21,482 nt of DNA from SVTX01 sp045660325 (GTDB lineage: Bacteria > Bacillota > Clostridia > Oscillospirales > CAG-272): contig JAZRDO010000010.1 in NCBI GenBank assembly GCA_045660325.1, positions 1-21,482 of the forward strand. Reading direction: 5' to 3'. Positions 9,701 to 15,969 of the stretch are shown piece after piece. A model generated the notes under the pieces. It ran no database searches and was not told the origin of the DNA. It worked only from the letters and a program-made list of their open reading frames with translations. The position numbers and the translations under genes were made by a program. Numbering within the stretch: the stretch's first letter is position 1; each line of letters begins with the position of its first letter.

Positions 9701-11139
9701 TTTATGGAGAAAAATCACCCGATATCGACCTTAACTTCTCGGGTGAAGTGCAGGGTAAGGTACATAAATACACAGAAGAGCTTTTCGGCGCGGAAAACGT
9801 GTTCAGAGCGGGTACTATAGGCACGCTTGCGGACAAGACCGCGTACGGCTACGTTCAGAAGTATCTTGAGGAAAAGAATATAAGTCTTCCCAGAGCCGAG
9901 ATAAATCGAATGGTTTCTCGTTGCGTGGGTGTTAAGCGTTCGACAGGTCAGCATCCCGGCGGTATCGTCGTTGTACCGAAGCAGTATGAAATTTACGATT
10001 TTTGTTCTGTTCAGCACCCTGCGGATGACCCCAATTCTGACATCGTAACAACACACTTTACGTTTGAATATCTCCATGATACGTTGCTTAAGCTCGACGA
10101 GCTCGGCCACGATATTCCGACAAAGTACAAATATCTTGAAAAGTATTCAAATACAAGTGTTATGGATGTTCCTATGAACGACAAGTCGGTTTACGAGCTG
10201 TTTCTTTCAACCACTCCGTTGGGTGTTAAGGAGGGAGATCTTGACTGTAAGGTAGGAACTTACGGTCTTCCTGAGTTTGGTACGAAGTTTGTAATGCAGA
10301 TGATTGAGGATGCAAAGCCTAAATCCTTTGCCGACCTTCTTCAGATTTCAGGACTTTCTCACGGTACTGACGTATGGCTCGGCAACGCGCAGGAGCTTAT
10401 TAAAAATGGGATTTGTGATATTTCCCACGTTATCGGATGTCGTGATAACATCATGAACGACCTTATCGCGTACGGCGTTGAAAAATCTCACGCCTTCAAG
10501 ATCATGGAATCCGTAAGAAAGGGTAAGGGACTTACCCCCGAGTGGGAGGAGGAAATGATCGCTGCGGGTGTACCCGATTGGTACATCGGCTCGTGTAAGA
10601 AGATCAAATATATGTTCCCGAAGGCGCACGCGGCGGCATACGTTATGTCCGCTATCCGTCTTGGCTGGTATAAGGTGCATATCCCGATCGCGTTCTATTG
10701 CGCGATGCTTACGGTAGCGCCCGGTGGCTTTGATGCGGAAACCGTTATGGGCGGTAGACGAAAGGTGCAGGAAACAATTAAGCGTATTGAATCACTCGGT
10801 AAGGAGGCGACCCCCAAGGAGCAGGCATCCATCCCCGCGCTGCATCTCGTTGACGAAATGTTCGCAAGAGGTCTTAAGTTCTTGCCTATAAATATTCAAA
10901 AATCAGAGGCGAGCGCGTTCGTTCCCGAGGACGGAAAGATAAGAATGCCTTTCTCGGCATTGGCTGGACTTGGCGAAAACGCGGCGGCAAATATCGTTGC
11001 GGCAAGAGACGAGGAGCCTTTCTTCTCGGTTGAGGATCTCCAGATCAGAGCAAAGCTTACAAAGAGTGTCGTTGACGTGCTTCGTAATAGCGGCGCGCTT
11101 GAAGGACTTGACGAGACTGATCAGCTTACGTTCTTCTAA
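6739..11139 (+). CDS. polC: DNA polymerase III alpha subunit, PolC type
   Basis: Replicative DNA polymerase of low-GC Gram-positive bacteria, 1466 residues. In order: an N-terminal region with an OB-fold (about 250-350); a PHP domain (HMHTNMSH from 365, ITDHG 396-400) split by an inserted DnaQ-like 3'-5' exonuclease (D451 and E453 in FDIETTG, HNANFD 537-542, H595 and D600); and the C-family polymerase core with GSRGSVGSS (913-921). The core also has a CPKC/CPHC zinc site (C941, C944, C966, C969) and the catalytic aspartates D995 and D997 in PDIDLNF plus D1120 in LDELGHD. The protein ends in QLTFF, a beta-clamp binding motif. It overlaps ispG by one base and ends at a strong terminator. Confidence 0.97.
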   Translation: MAKNFLQIFNKYTPSEDEARILLSAENIRIGADKENRALRAELDFKSLVPKDVLYKIESDIAKAYELNWVKLLPHYPAELFDSDYTSELLKETECVGIVARGFFNKYRYIYEDKTLTVEIPFAADGVRLLCDARTPEVMQGIIRSEFGISIKVNIIHTEDEIFLANNNSLERAYEEFDKRLAAEVKLHDSRATAHAESEETVFPRVQTLSTVDRAPELKEGICRIGVRSFDISSPEYIFGDEFDIAPIPIADIVSPMKSVTVIGTTFGYTCEPNRAGDKYNISFSITDDNSSIEVKCFGKTDEEAKIITGAAKDGGVIAIRGYAKRETLRDRTEGIEMQITLTAVAKIKKLSRVDNAPEKRVELHMHTNMSHMDALASPGDIVKQAKAWGHPAIAITDHGTVQGFQEAMLVSEKIGQKVIWGVEAYFVNNTAGAIFGAYNEDFDAETIVFDIETTGLSVQNCKITEIGAVKIRNGEIVDRFQTFVNPEMPIPADIVELTSITDEMVADAPKICEALTSFFEFIGDEATRDKKLLVAHNANFDTGFIRQAATECGFAFNNPYIDTVALSRFLNPDLKKHKLDVLAEYYNLGEFNHHRADDDAEILAEIYIKMLASMRERDIRSFDVLKREMSTSTNPLSLRPYHQIILVKNKAGLKNLYKLISFGFLKYFKRNPRIPKTELERHREGLIIGSACESGELFQAILDNRPEAEIEEIVNFYDYLEIQPISNNRFLIAEERARDDEELRDLNRKIVALGEKYGKPVVATCDAHFMNKEDEVYRKILLAGQKFKDYDRDIELYYRTTEEMLEEFSYLGQEKAYEVVVKNTNLINDMIESDIRPFPKGTFTPDMEGAEEDLTRLCYERAKSMYGDPLPEIVAQRLDKELTSIINNGFAVLYMIAQKLVWYSESQGYLVGSRGSVGSSVVASMAGISEVNPLPPHYWCPKCQYNDFSNPDNAGSGFDLPDRNCPHCGTKLNADGHNIPFETFLGFYGEKSPDIDLNFSGEVQGKVHKYTEELFGAENVFRAGTIGTLADKTAYGYVQKYLEEKNISLPRAEINRMVSRCVGVKRSTGQHPGGIVVVPKQYEIYDFCSVQHPADDPNSDIVTTHFTFEYLHDTLLKLDELGHDIPTKYKYLEKYSNTSVMDVPMNDKSVYELFLSTTPLGVKEGDLDCKVGTYGLPEFGTKFVMQMIEDAKPKSFADLLQISGLSHGTDVWLGNAQELIKNGICDISHVIGCRDNIMNDLIAYGVEKSHAFKIMESVRKGKGLTPEWEEEMIAAGVPDWYIGSCKKIKYMFPKAHAAAYVMSAIRLGWYKVHIPIAFYCAMLTVAPGGFDAETVMGGRRKVQETIKRIESLGKEATPKEQASIPALHLVDEMFARGLKFLPINIQKSEASAFVPEDGKIRMPFSALAGLGENAAANIVAARDEEPFFSVEDLQIRAKLTKSVVDVLRNSGALEGLDETDQLTFF

Positions 11140-11142
11140 AAT

Positions 11143-11174
11143 AAAAAAGCATCGGCGCGAGCCGATGCTTTTTA
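11143..11174. terminator. Bidirectional terminator between polC and LRR gene
   Basis: AAAAAGCATCGGC (11144-11156) pairs with GCCGATGCTTTTT (11161-11173) around a GCGA tetraloop of the stable GNRA class. A-rich and T-rich flanks on both sides let it stop polC on the plus strand and the convergent LRR gene on the minus strand. Confidence 0.92.
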
Positions 11175-11177
11175 TAT

Positions 11178-11858
11178 TTAAGATACGAGAATTTTAGATT
11201 TACTTTCACCACATTCGTAGAATGCATCACGGTTGATAACGGTCGTATTTGCAATTGTGATATCCTCAAGAGATACACAGTAAGCAAACGCGTATTCGTC
11301 AATGTAGGTAAGCTTTTCGGGAAGCTTAACACCGAGAAGAGAGGTGCAGGCGTAGAACGTACCGTTTCCGATAACGTTGATGCCGTCGGGGATGGATACG
11401 AATTTAAGATATCTACAACCCTCAAATACTCCGCCGCCGAGATACTCAAGAGACTCGGGAAGCTCAAATGAAACCAAGGAGGTGCAGTATGCAAAGGCTT
11501 TGTCGCCGATCTCAATAAGCTTGTCCGAAAAGTTTATCTCGGAGAGCTGACCGTTACCCATAAACGCGCGCTCGTCGATATATTTTACGCCGCGCATCTT
11601 AACCGATTTAAGGGAAGGACACCAAGCAAAAGCGTTCTTGCCAATGAACTGAACGGAGTCGGGAAGGGTAACTGAGGTGATCTCGGCTCTCTTGAAGAAT
11701 GCCTTGTCCGCAATACCTACGACCTTGATATTTGTGAAGATACACTCGGGAATAACAATGTCGCAGTTGGAAATTTCCGTTACGCCAACTACTGCCGCGA
11801 GGTTCTTTTCAATAGAATATTTTATTCCACGGTACTCAACGAGCTCTGTGTAAAGCAT
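11178..11858 (-). CDS. BspA-type leucine-rich repeat protein
   Basis: Protein of about 226 residues made almost wholly of LRR_5 (BspA-like) repeats of about 23 residues. Repeat cores include IGKNAFAWCPSLKSV (72-86), IDERAFMGNGQLSEI (94-108), IGDKAFAYCTSLVSF (117-131), LGGGVFEGCRYLKFV (140-154), IGNGTFYACTSLLGV (163-177) and IDEYAFAYCVSLEDI (186-200). Such solenoids usually bind other proteins; the partner is unknown. No signal peptide, membrane segment or anchor is present, so it looks cytoplasmic, whereas many BspA-like proteins are surface-bound. The ATG at 11858 lies 10 bases after AAAGGAG; an ATG at 11867 is too close to it. Farther-upstream starts overlap the promoter's -10 box. It reads opposite to its neighbours and has its own promoter. 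Confidence 0.85.
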   Translation of the reverse strand: MLYTELVEYRGIKYSIEKNLAAVVGVTEISNCDIVIPECIFTNIKVVGIADKAFFKRAEITSVTLPDSVQFIGKNAFAWCPSLKSVKMRGVKYIDERAFMGNGQLSEINFSDKLIEIGDKAFAYCTSLVSFELPESLEYLGGGVFEGCRYLKFVSIPDGINVIGNGTFYACTSLLGVKLPEKLTYIDEYAFAYCVSLEDITIANTTVINRDAFYECGESKSKILVS

Positions 11859-11894
11859 GTACGACATTCTCCTTTCCGAGTCAATTCTTAATTC

Positions 11895-11923
11895 ATTGTA
11901 CACCAAAAATCCCCCTTTGTCAA
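11895..11923 (-). promoter_or_regulatory. Consensus SigA promoter for LRR gene
   Basis: On the minus strand TTGACA (11923-11918) and TACAAT (11900-11895) have a 17-base spacer. Transcription should begin near 11888, giving a leader of about 30 bases. This rules out translation from starts upstream of the promoter. Confidence 0.8.
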
Positions 11924-12148
11924 GTTAAAAATGTGAAATTTGTGCTTTTTGGGTGTTTTGACGAATATTTTTGAGGATTTTACCTGCAAAATCCCCCGAT
12001 AGTAAATTCTATTGTACAGCCTGTCCAAATATTCGTGTCGTATAAAAATAAACCCTTTTTCCGTAACAAAAGTGATTTTTCGACATAAAATGGTAATATA
12101 AAAAGCGGTCTAATTCTGCTTTTTAAATACACATATGGAGGAAAAATT
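11924..12148. other. Intergenic region before the Cys-rich gene
   Basis: The AT-rich gap between the divergent promoter and the start at 12149 holds no convincing gene. A short stem-loop is present (GGATTTT 11975-11981 with AAAATCC 11988-11994). No clear SigA promoter faces the Cys-rich gene. An ACA and a CATAAAAT block near 12066-12092 loosely resemble a sporulation sigma-K promoter, but the match is weak. Confidence 0.4.
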
Positions 12149-12967
12149 ATGCCCGAAAACAGATTTTCGTGCGGCGTCAAGGATAATATCGCTATCGAGG
12201 CGAACAGAATCCTTGATTCCTGCAAGGATAGAGATTGCTATGAAAACGTAAGGGTATTTCTTACCGACTGCGGACAGCAGATCATAGAGAGAACAAATAC
12301 AGTTCGCGTTAAGGATGCGTGCATTACCTCAACGTTTATCGGCCTTGATCCCGTACAATTTAATAGAGGCTTCTATACTATTACTATAAGATTTTTCGTA
12401 AGGCTTACCTTTGAGGGATGCGTAGGCGTTGGACACGCGCAGGAGTTTGACGGTATAGCGGTAATTGAAAAGAAGGTTATTCTTTACGGTGGTGAGAGTA
12501 ACGTAAACATATTCAGAAGCAGTCCCGCAAACGATGGCTTCTGCGCTATGCCCGAGCCTTGTCATTGTGAGAAGAATCTTCCTGAGGCGGTTGTCGAGGT
12601 TGTCGATCCTATCGTGCTTGACGTAAAGGTGCTTGAAACGGTTCATCACTGTATTTGTCCGTGCTGCTGCTGTGATATTCCCGAGCCCGTTGTGGCAACA
12701 TTGCGCGGTAATATGTACGACGATGACAATGGCAGATTCTTGGCAGTTTCTCTCGGTATATTCTCGGTTATCCGTATTACACGTCCCTCGCAGTATCTTA
12801 TTTCCGCACAGGAATATTGTATTCCCGATAAAGAGTGCATACAGAATCTCAAGGATGATCCTTGCAGCGTATTCAAGGCTATGGCTTTCCCGACTAATGA
12901 ATTTTGCATCGGGGCGGCGCCTACGTTCCACGGTGAGCGCGGCGGCAAGTGCGGTTGCATAGGCTGA
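12149..12967 (+). CDS. Conserved cysteine-rich protein of unknown function
   Basis: Protein of 272 residues with 21 cysteines, including a dense block CICPCCCC (168-175) and scattered Cys throughout. I do not know its function. The N-terminal pattern DSCKDRDCYENVRVF (23-37), FNRGFYTITIRFF (71-83) and the two-part beta-rich layout recall an uncharacterised family I associate with spore-forming Clostridia. Both halves repeat a similar theme: Cys-flanked segment, then hydrophobic beta strands (83-113, 180-212). There is no signal peptide or membrane segment. A strong GGAGG precedes the ATG. A metal-binding or disulfide-crosslinked structural role, for example in a spore coat, is speculation. Confidence 0.8.
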   Translation: MPENRFSCGVKDNIAIEANRILDSCKDRDCYENVRVFLTDCGQQIIERTNTVRVKDACITSTFIGLDPVQFNRGFYTITIRFFVRLTFEGCVGVGHAQEFDGIAVIEKKVILYGGESNVNIFRSSPANDGFCAMPEPCHCEKNLPEAVVEVVDPIVLDVKVLETVHHCICPCCCCDIPEPVVATLRGNMYDDDNGRFLAVSLGIFSVIRITRPSQYLISAQEYCIPDKECIQNLKDDPCSVFKAMAFPTNEFCIGAAPTFHGERGGKCGCIG

Positions 12968-12998
12968 AAAATTAGCTTGAAATATTAACCATTCGTAC

Positions 12999-13032
12999 AC
13001 ACAATATTTTTTTCGTATTAATTGTATTGTGT
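12999..13032. repeat. Inverted repeat upstream of HD gene
   Basis: ACACAATA (12999-13006) and TATTGTGT (13025-13032) are perfect complements separated by 18 bases, in the 113-base gap between the Cys-rich gene and the HD gene. It could form a hairpin or be a two-half operator. The gap is AT-rich and has no clear promoter. Confidence 0.4.
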
Positions 13033-13080
13033 TAGAATATTATGTAGAAAAATAAAGAATAATAAATTGGAGGATAAATT

Positions 13081-13740
13081 ATGGTAACATACGCTGACGT
13101 AAGGGCGGATACAGCGATCCGCGAATATATAAAGCGCGCAGACGAGTCCTTGGCGGCACTCGGCTTTACTGAGCATAGCTTTGCTCACGTAACGAAGGTT
13201 GCGGTAACTGCGGCATATATTCTTGAGCAGCTTGGATATAGCGAGGAAGAGATTGAGCTTGTTAAGATAGCGGGCTATCTCCACGATATCGGTAACCTTG
13301 TAAACAGAGTTGAGCATTCACAAAGCGGTGCGGTTATGGCATTCAGAATTCTTGACTGTATGGATATGCCCCCTGAGGATATTGCGACGGTAGTAACCGC
13401 TATCGGCAATCACGATGAGGGAACGGGTATCCCCGTAAATGCGGTCGCGGCGGCGCTTATTATCGCCGATAAGAGCGACGTAAGACGCTCCCGTGTAAGA
13501 AACCGTGAAATAGCGAAGTTTGATATTCACGATAGAGTAAACTATTCGGTTGAGGATGCAAACCTTCGCATCAATACCGAAAAGACGGAGATCACGCTTG
13601 AGCTTAAGATCGATACGGAGATGAGCTCGGTTATGGATTATTTTGAAATATTCTTGACGCGTATGATCATGTGCCGAAAGGCGGCGGAGCGACTCGGTCT
13701 TCGCTTCAGGCTTATTATCAACGGACAAAAGCTAATTTAA
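13081..13740 (+). CDS. HD-domain phosphohydrolase
   Basis: Predicted metal-dependent phosphohydrolase of the HD superfamily, 219 residues, soluble. The metal ligands can be traced as H36 (SFAHVTKV), H68-D69 (AGYLHDIGNL), H79 (VEHSQSGA), H111 (IGNHDEG) and D130 (IIADKSDV); the H...HD...H...H...D spacing suggests a two-metal site. After it comes a beta-rich C-terminal part (150-219) with no catalytic motif I recognise. The substrate is unknown; nucleotides or cyclic nucleotides are typical for the fold. A strong GGAGG precedes the ATG and a terminator follows the stop, so it may be a single-gene transcript or share one with the Cys-rich gene. Confidence 0.85.
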   Translation: MVTYADVRADTAIREYIKRADESLAALGFTEHSFAHVTKVAVTAAYILEQLGYSEEEIELVKIAGYLHDIGNLVNRVEHSQSGAVMAFRILDCMDMPPEDIATVVTAIGNHDEGTGIPVNAVAAALIIADKSDVRRSRVRNREIAKFDIHDRVNYSVEDANLRINTEKTEITLELKIDTEMSSVMDYFEIFLTRMIMCRKAAERLGLRFRLIINGQKLI

Positions 13741-13744
13741 AAAC

Positions 13745-13788
13745 AGCCCTGCGGGAATTATTCCGTGGGGCTTATTTGCTTCTTTTTT
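13745..13788 (+). terminator. Intrinsic terminator after HD gene
   Basis: AGCCC (13745-13749) pairs with GGGCT (13768-13772), with an inner CGG(G)AA/TTCCG stem, followed by a T-rich tract ending in TTTTTT (13783-13788). It separates the HD gene from the dut promoter. Confidence 0.75.
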
Positions 13789-13799
13789 GCGCTTTTCTA

Positions 13800-13829
13800 T
13801 TGACAAAGAGGGCGAAAAAGAGGTATAAT
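13800..13829 (+). promoter_or_regulatory. Consensus SigA promoter for dut operon
   Basis: TTGACA (13800-13805) and TATAAT (13824-13829) are both perfect hexamers, with an 18-base spacer. It lies 44 bases before the dut start and is the only strong promoter seen for the five genes to 18695. No operator palindrome is visible over it. Confidence 0.85.
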
Positions 13830-13873
13830 TATTATATATGTTTATATATAAAGTTATATTATGAGGTGTACTT

Positions 13874-14320
13874 ATGAATAACGTAAGCATTAAAATAAAG
13901 AAGCTTGACGAGCGTGCTATAATTCCCGTGTACGGTACGGAATATTCCGCAGGCGCGGATCTTTGCGCGCTTCTTGATTCGCCTGTTGTAATTAATCCCG
14001 GTGAGACGGTTTTCATTCATACGGGACTTGCTATGGCAATACCCGAGGGCTTTGTAGGTCTTAATTTCGCTCGAAGCGGAATGGCGGCAAAGCGCGGACT
14101 TGCCCCTGCAAATAAGGTGGGTGTAATTGATAGCGATTACAGAGGCGAGCTTATGGTTGCGCTCCATAATCACGGAGAGGTGCCTCAGACGGTTGAGCAC
14201 GGTGATAGAGTGGCGCAAATATGCTTCGTGCCTTACTTCAAGGCTGCATTTGATACGTGTGACGAGCTTCCCGAAACTGTACGTGGCGAGGGTGGATTCG
14301 GCTCAACGGGTAAAAATTGA
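13874..14320 (+). CDS. dut: dUTP diphosphatase (trimeric dUTPase)
   Basis: Hydrolyses dUTP to dUMP and pyrophosphate, keeping uracil out of DNA and supplying dUMP for thymidylate. It has 148 residues, and all five motifs of the trimeric family are present: SAGADL (25-30), RSGMAAKRGL (67-76), GVIDSDYRGE (83-92) with catalytic D86, GDRVAQICF (110-118) and the C-terminal RGEGGFGSTG (137-146) that closes over the nucleotide. It is the first gene after the promoter at 13800-13829. Only three bases separate its stop from the next gene, so the neighbours are probably co-transcribed although no metabolic link is evident. Confidence 0.97.
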   Translation: MNNVSIKIKKLDERAIIPVYGTEYSAGADLCALLDSPVVINPGETVFIHTGLAMAIPEGFVGLNFARSGMAAKRGLAPANKVGVIDSDYRGELMVALHNHGEVPQTVEHGDRVAQICFVPYFKAAFDTCDELPETVRGEGGFGSTGKN

Positions 14321-14323
14321 CTT

Positions 14324-15955
14324 ATGTATAAGGATTATTCAAACGGACCGCTTATGGCGGTGGACGCGCTTGGCCGTGCGGTGTCCGATATAAATACTGC
14401 GCGCGGAAAGAGGGAAAATAAGCTTGTTGGTATGTTTTACTTTTTGTGGCTTGGCGAGCACGGCAGACACAGACCGTACGACATATCAAAAATAGTTGCG
14501 GAGGACCCGAATGCGGGATATACCTTGGATACGAACGTCTGGGGAAAGATCGGCGCATATCATCATTGGGGCGAGCCGCTCTACGGCTATTACTATTCAA
14601 CTGACGAGTGGGTTGCAAGACGTCATATGAAGCTTATAATTCAGGCGGATATTGACTTCTTGTTCTTTGACACCACGAATGCCGTAATATACGAGGAAAA
14701 TGCAAAGCGTGTTATACGTATTCTTGATGAATACAGACGTTGTGGCTTTCGTATTCCAAAAATAATGTTTTACACGAACACTTGCTCGGGCGAAACGATT
14801 GAGCGCATATATAATGCCATTTATAAGGAAAATTTTTGTCCTGAAACATGGTTTTGCGAGAGAGGGAAGCCTGTTATTATAGGCGATTACGATGATGCGA
14901 CACCCGCAATGCGAAGATATTTCCGCATTAAGCCCGCCCAGTGGCCGAACGAAGCGGACAAGCCGGGCGGATGGCCGTGGATGGACTTTACAAGACCGCA
15001 AAGAGTTTTCCTTGATGACGACGGAGAACGCGAGACAATGAGTGTTTCAGTGGCTCAGCATCCTCAAATAAAAATGGGTGATAGCGTGCTTTACGGCGAG
15101 AAGACGAATCGCGGTCGCGGTTACCATAACGGTGAGAATGACCCTGATCCCGACGCGTATAAGCACGGCTACAACTTTGCGGAGCAATGGGAGTGGGCGC
15201 TTAAGATCGATCCTCGTATCGTGCTTGTTACGGGCTGGAACGAATGGGTTGCGGGCAGATGGAACGGTAGCCCTGACCGTCCTATTATGTTTGTTGACTG
15301 TGCAAATTATGAGTATAGCCGCGACATTGAAATGATGCGGGGCGGATATTTTGATAATTATCTTATGCAGCTTGCGGATTACGTGAGAAAATTCAAGGGC
15401 GTAGACGAAAATCCCACCTTTGATATTGGTGAGGTGGCTGAGTATTATAGCTTTTCGGACGGAGATTTTCCCAGAAATTACGATGGCTACGGCAGAGTGT
15501 ATCAGAACTACACTCAGCGAAACGCGATTGAGAAAATTGACGTCTGCACCGATAAGGAGAATTTAACCTTTACTATTTATACAAAGAAGGAGATCTCAAA
15601 AAATCGCGACGGCGATTGGATGAAGGTTTATATAAATACAAAAAAGGGAATCAATTATGATTTCGTTCTAAATAATACCCCGGACGGTAACGGAGGAACA
15701 ACTCTTGCAGTAACAAACGAAAAATTTCAGACTACCGACATTGCAAGGGCGAAGTATTCCGTTTGCGGCAACAAGCTTGAGATCAAGGTAAAAAAATCCG
15801 AGCTCGGGCTCTCCGATAGCTTTGAAATATGGTTCAAGGTTGCGGACACCCGCGATAGGGTCCGCTCGTTTGAGGATTTTTACATTTTGGGCGACGTAGC
15901 ACCTTTAGGTAGATTTAATTACGTTTATCGCGTAGAACATAAGGATAAAAACTGA
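14324..15955 (+). CDS. Glycoside hydrolase-like (GH71/GH99-like) protein with C-terminal beta domain
   Basis: Protein of 543 residues. Residues 30-360 look like a TIM barrel of the GH71/GH99-like clan: GMFYFLWLG (36-44), DFLFFDTTNA (111-120), KIMFYTNT (146-153), and TGWNEW (303-308), which recalls the WNEW of GH99/WbsX-like proteins. Residues 370-535 form a separate beta-rich domain resembling carbohydrate-binding (CBM9/DOMON-like) folds. No signal peptide or membrane segment is seen, so it should be cytoplasmic unless exported by another route. Substrate and activity are unknown. The start is three bases after dut with a poor ribosome site, suggesting translational coupling. It precedes the GTPase pair by 14 bases. 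Confidence 0.7.
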   Translation: MYKDYSNGPLMAVDALGRAVSDINTARGKRENKLVGMFYFLWLGEHGRHRPYDISKIVAEDPNAGYTLDTNVWGKIGAYHHWGEPLYGYYYSTDEWVARRHMKLIIQADIDFLFFDTTNAVIYEENAKRVIRILDEYRRCGFRIPKIMFYTNTCSGETIERIYNAIYKENFCPETWFCERGKPVIIGDYDDATPAMRRYFRIKPAQWPNEADKPGGWPWMDFTRPQRVFLDDDGERETMSVSVAQHPQIKMGDSVLYGEKTNRGRGYHNGENDPDPDAYKHGYNFAEQWEWALKIDPRIVLVTGWNEWVAGRWNGSPDRPIMFVDCANYEYSRDIEMMRGGYFDNYLMQLADYVRKFKGVDENPTFDIGEVAEYYSFSDGDFPRNYDGYGRVYQNYTQRNAIEKIDVCTDKENLTFTIYTKKEISKNRDGDWMKVYINTKKGINYDFVLNNTPDGNGGTTLAVTNEKFQTTDIARAKYSVCGNKLEIKVKKSELGLSDSFEIWFKVADTRDRVRSFEDFYILGDVAPLGRFNYVYRVEHKDKN

Positions 15956-15969
15956 AAGGATATAGAGAT

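Noticed and set aside
11859..11906. Longer N-terminus for the LRR protein
   Set aside because: The -10 box at 11895-11900 lies inside it, so the extended start would be upstream of the transcription start.
11980..12225. Minus-strand small open frame in the gap before the Cys-rich gene
   Set aside because: No ribosome site, no promoter and no recognisable protein features; it overlaps the start of the Cys-rich gene.
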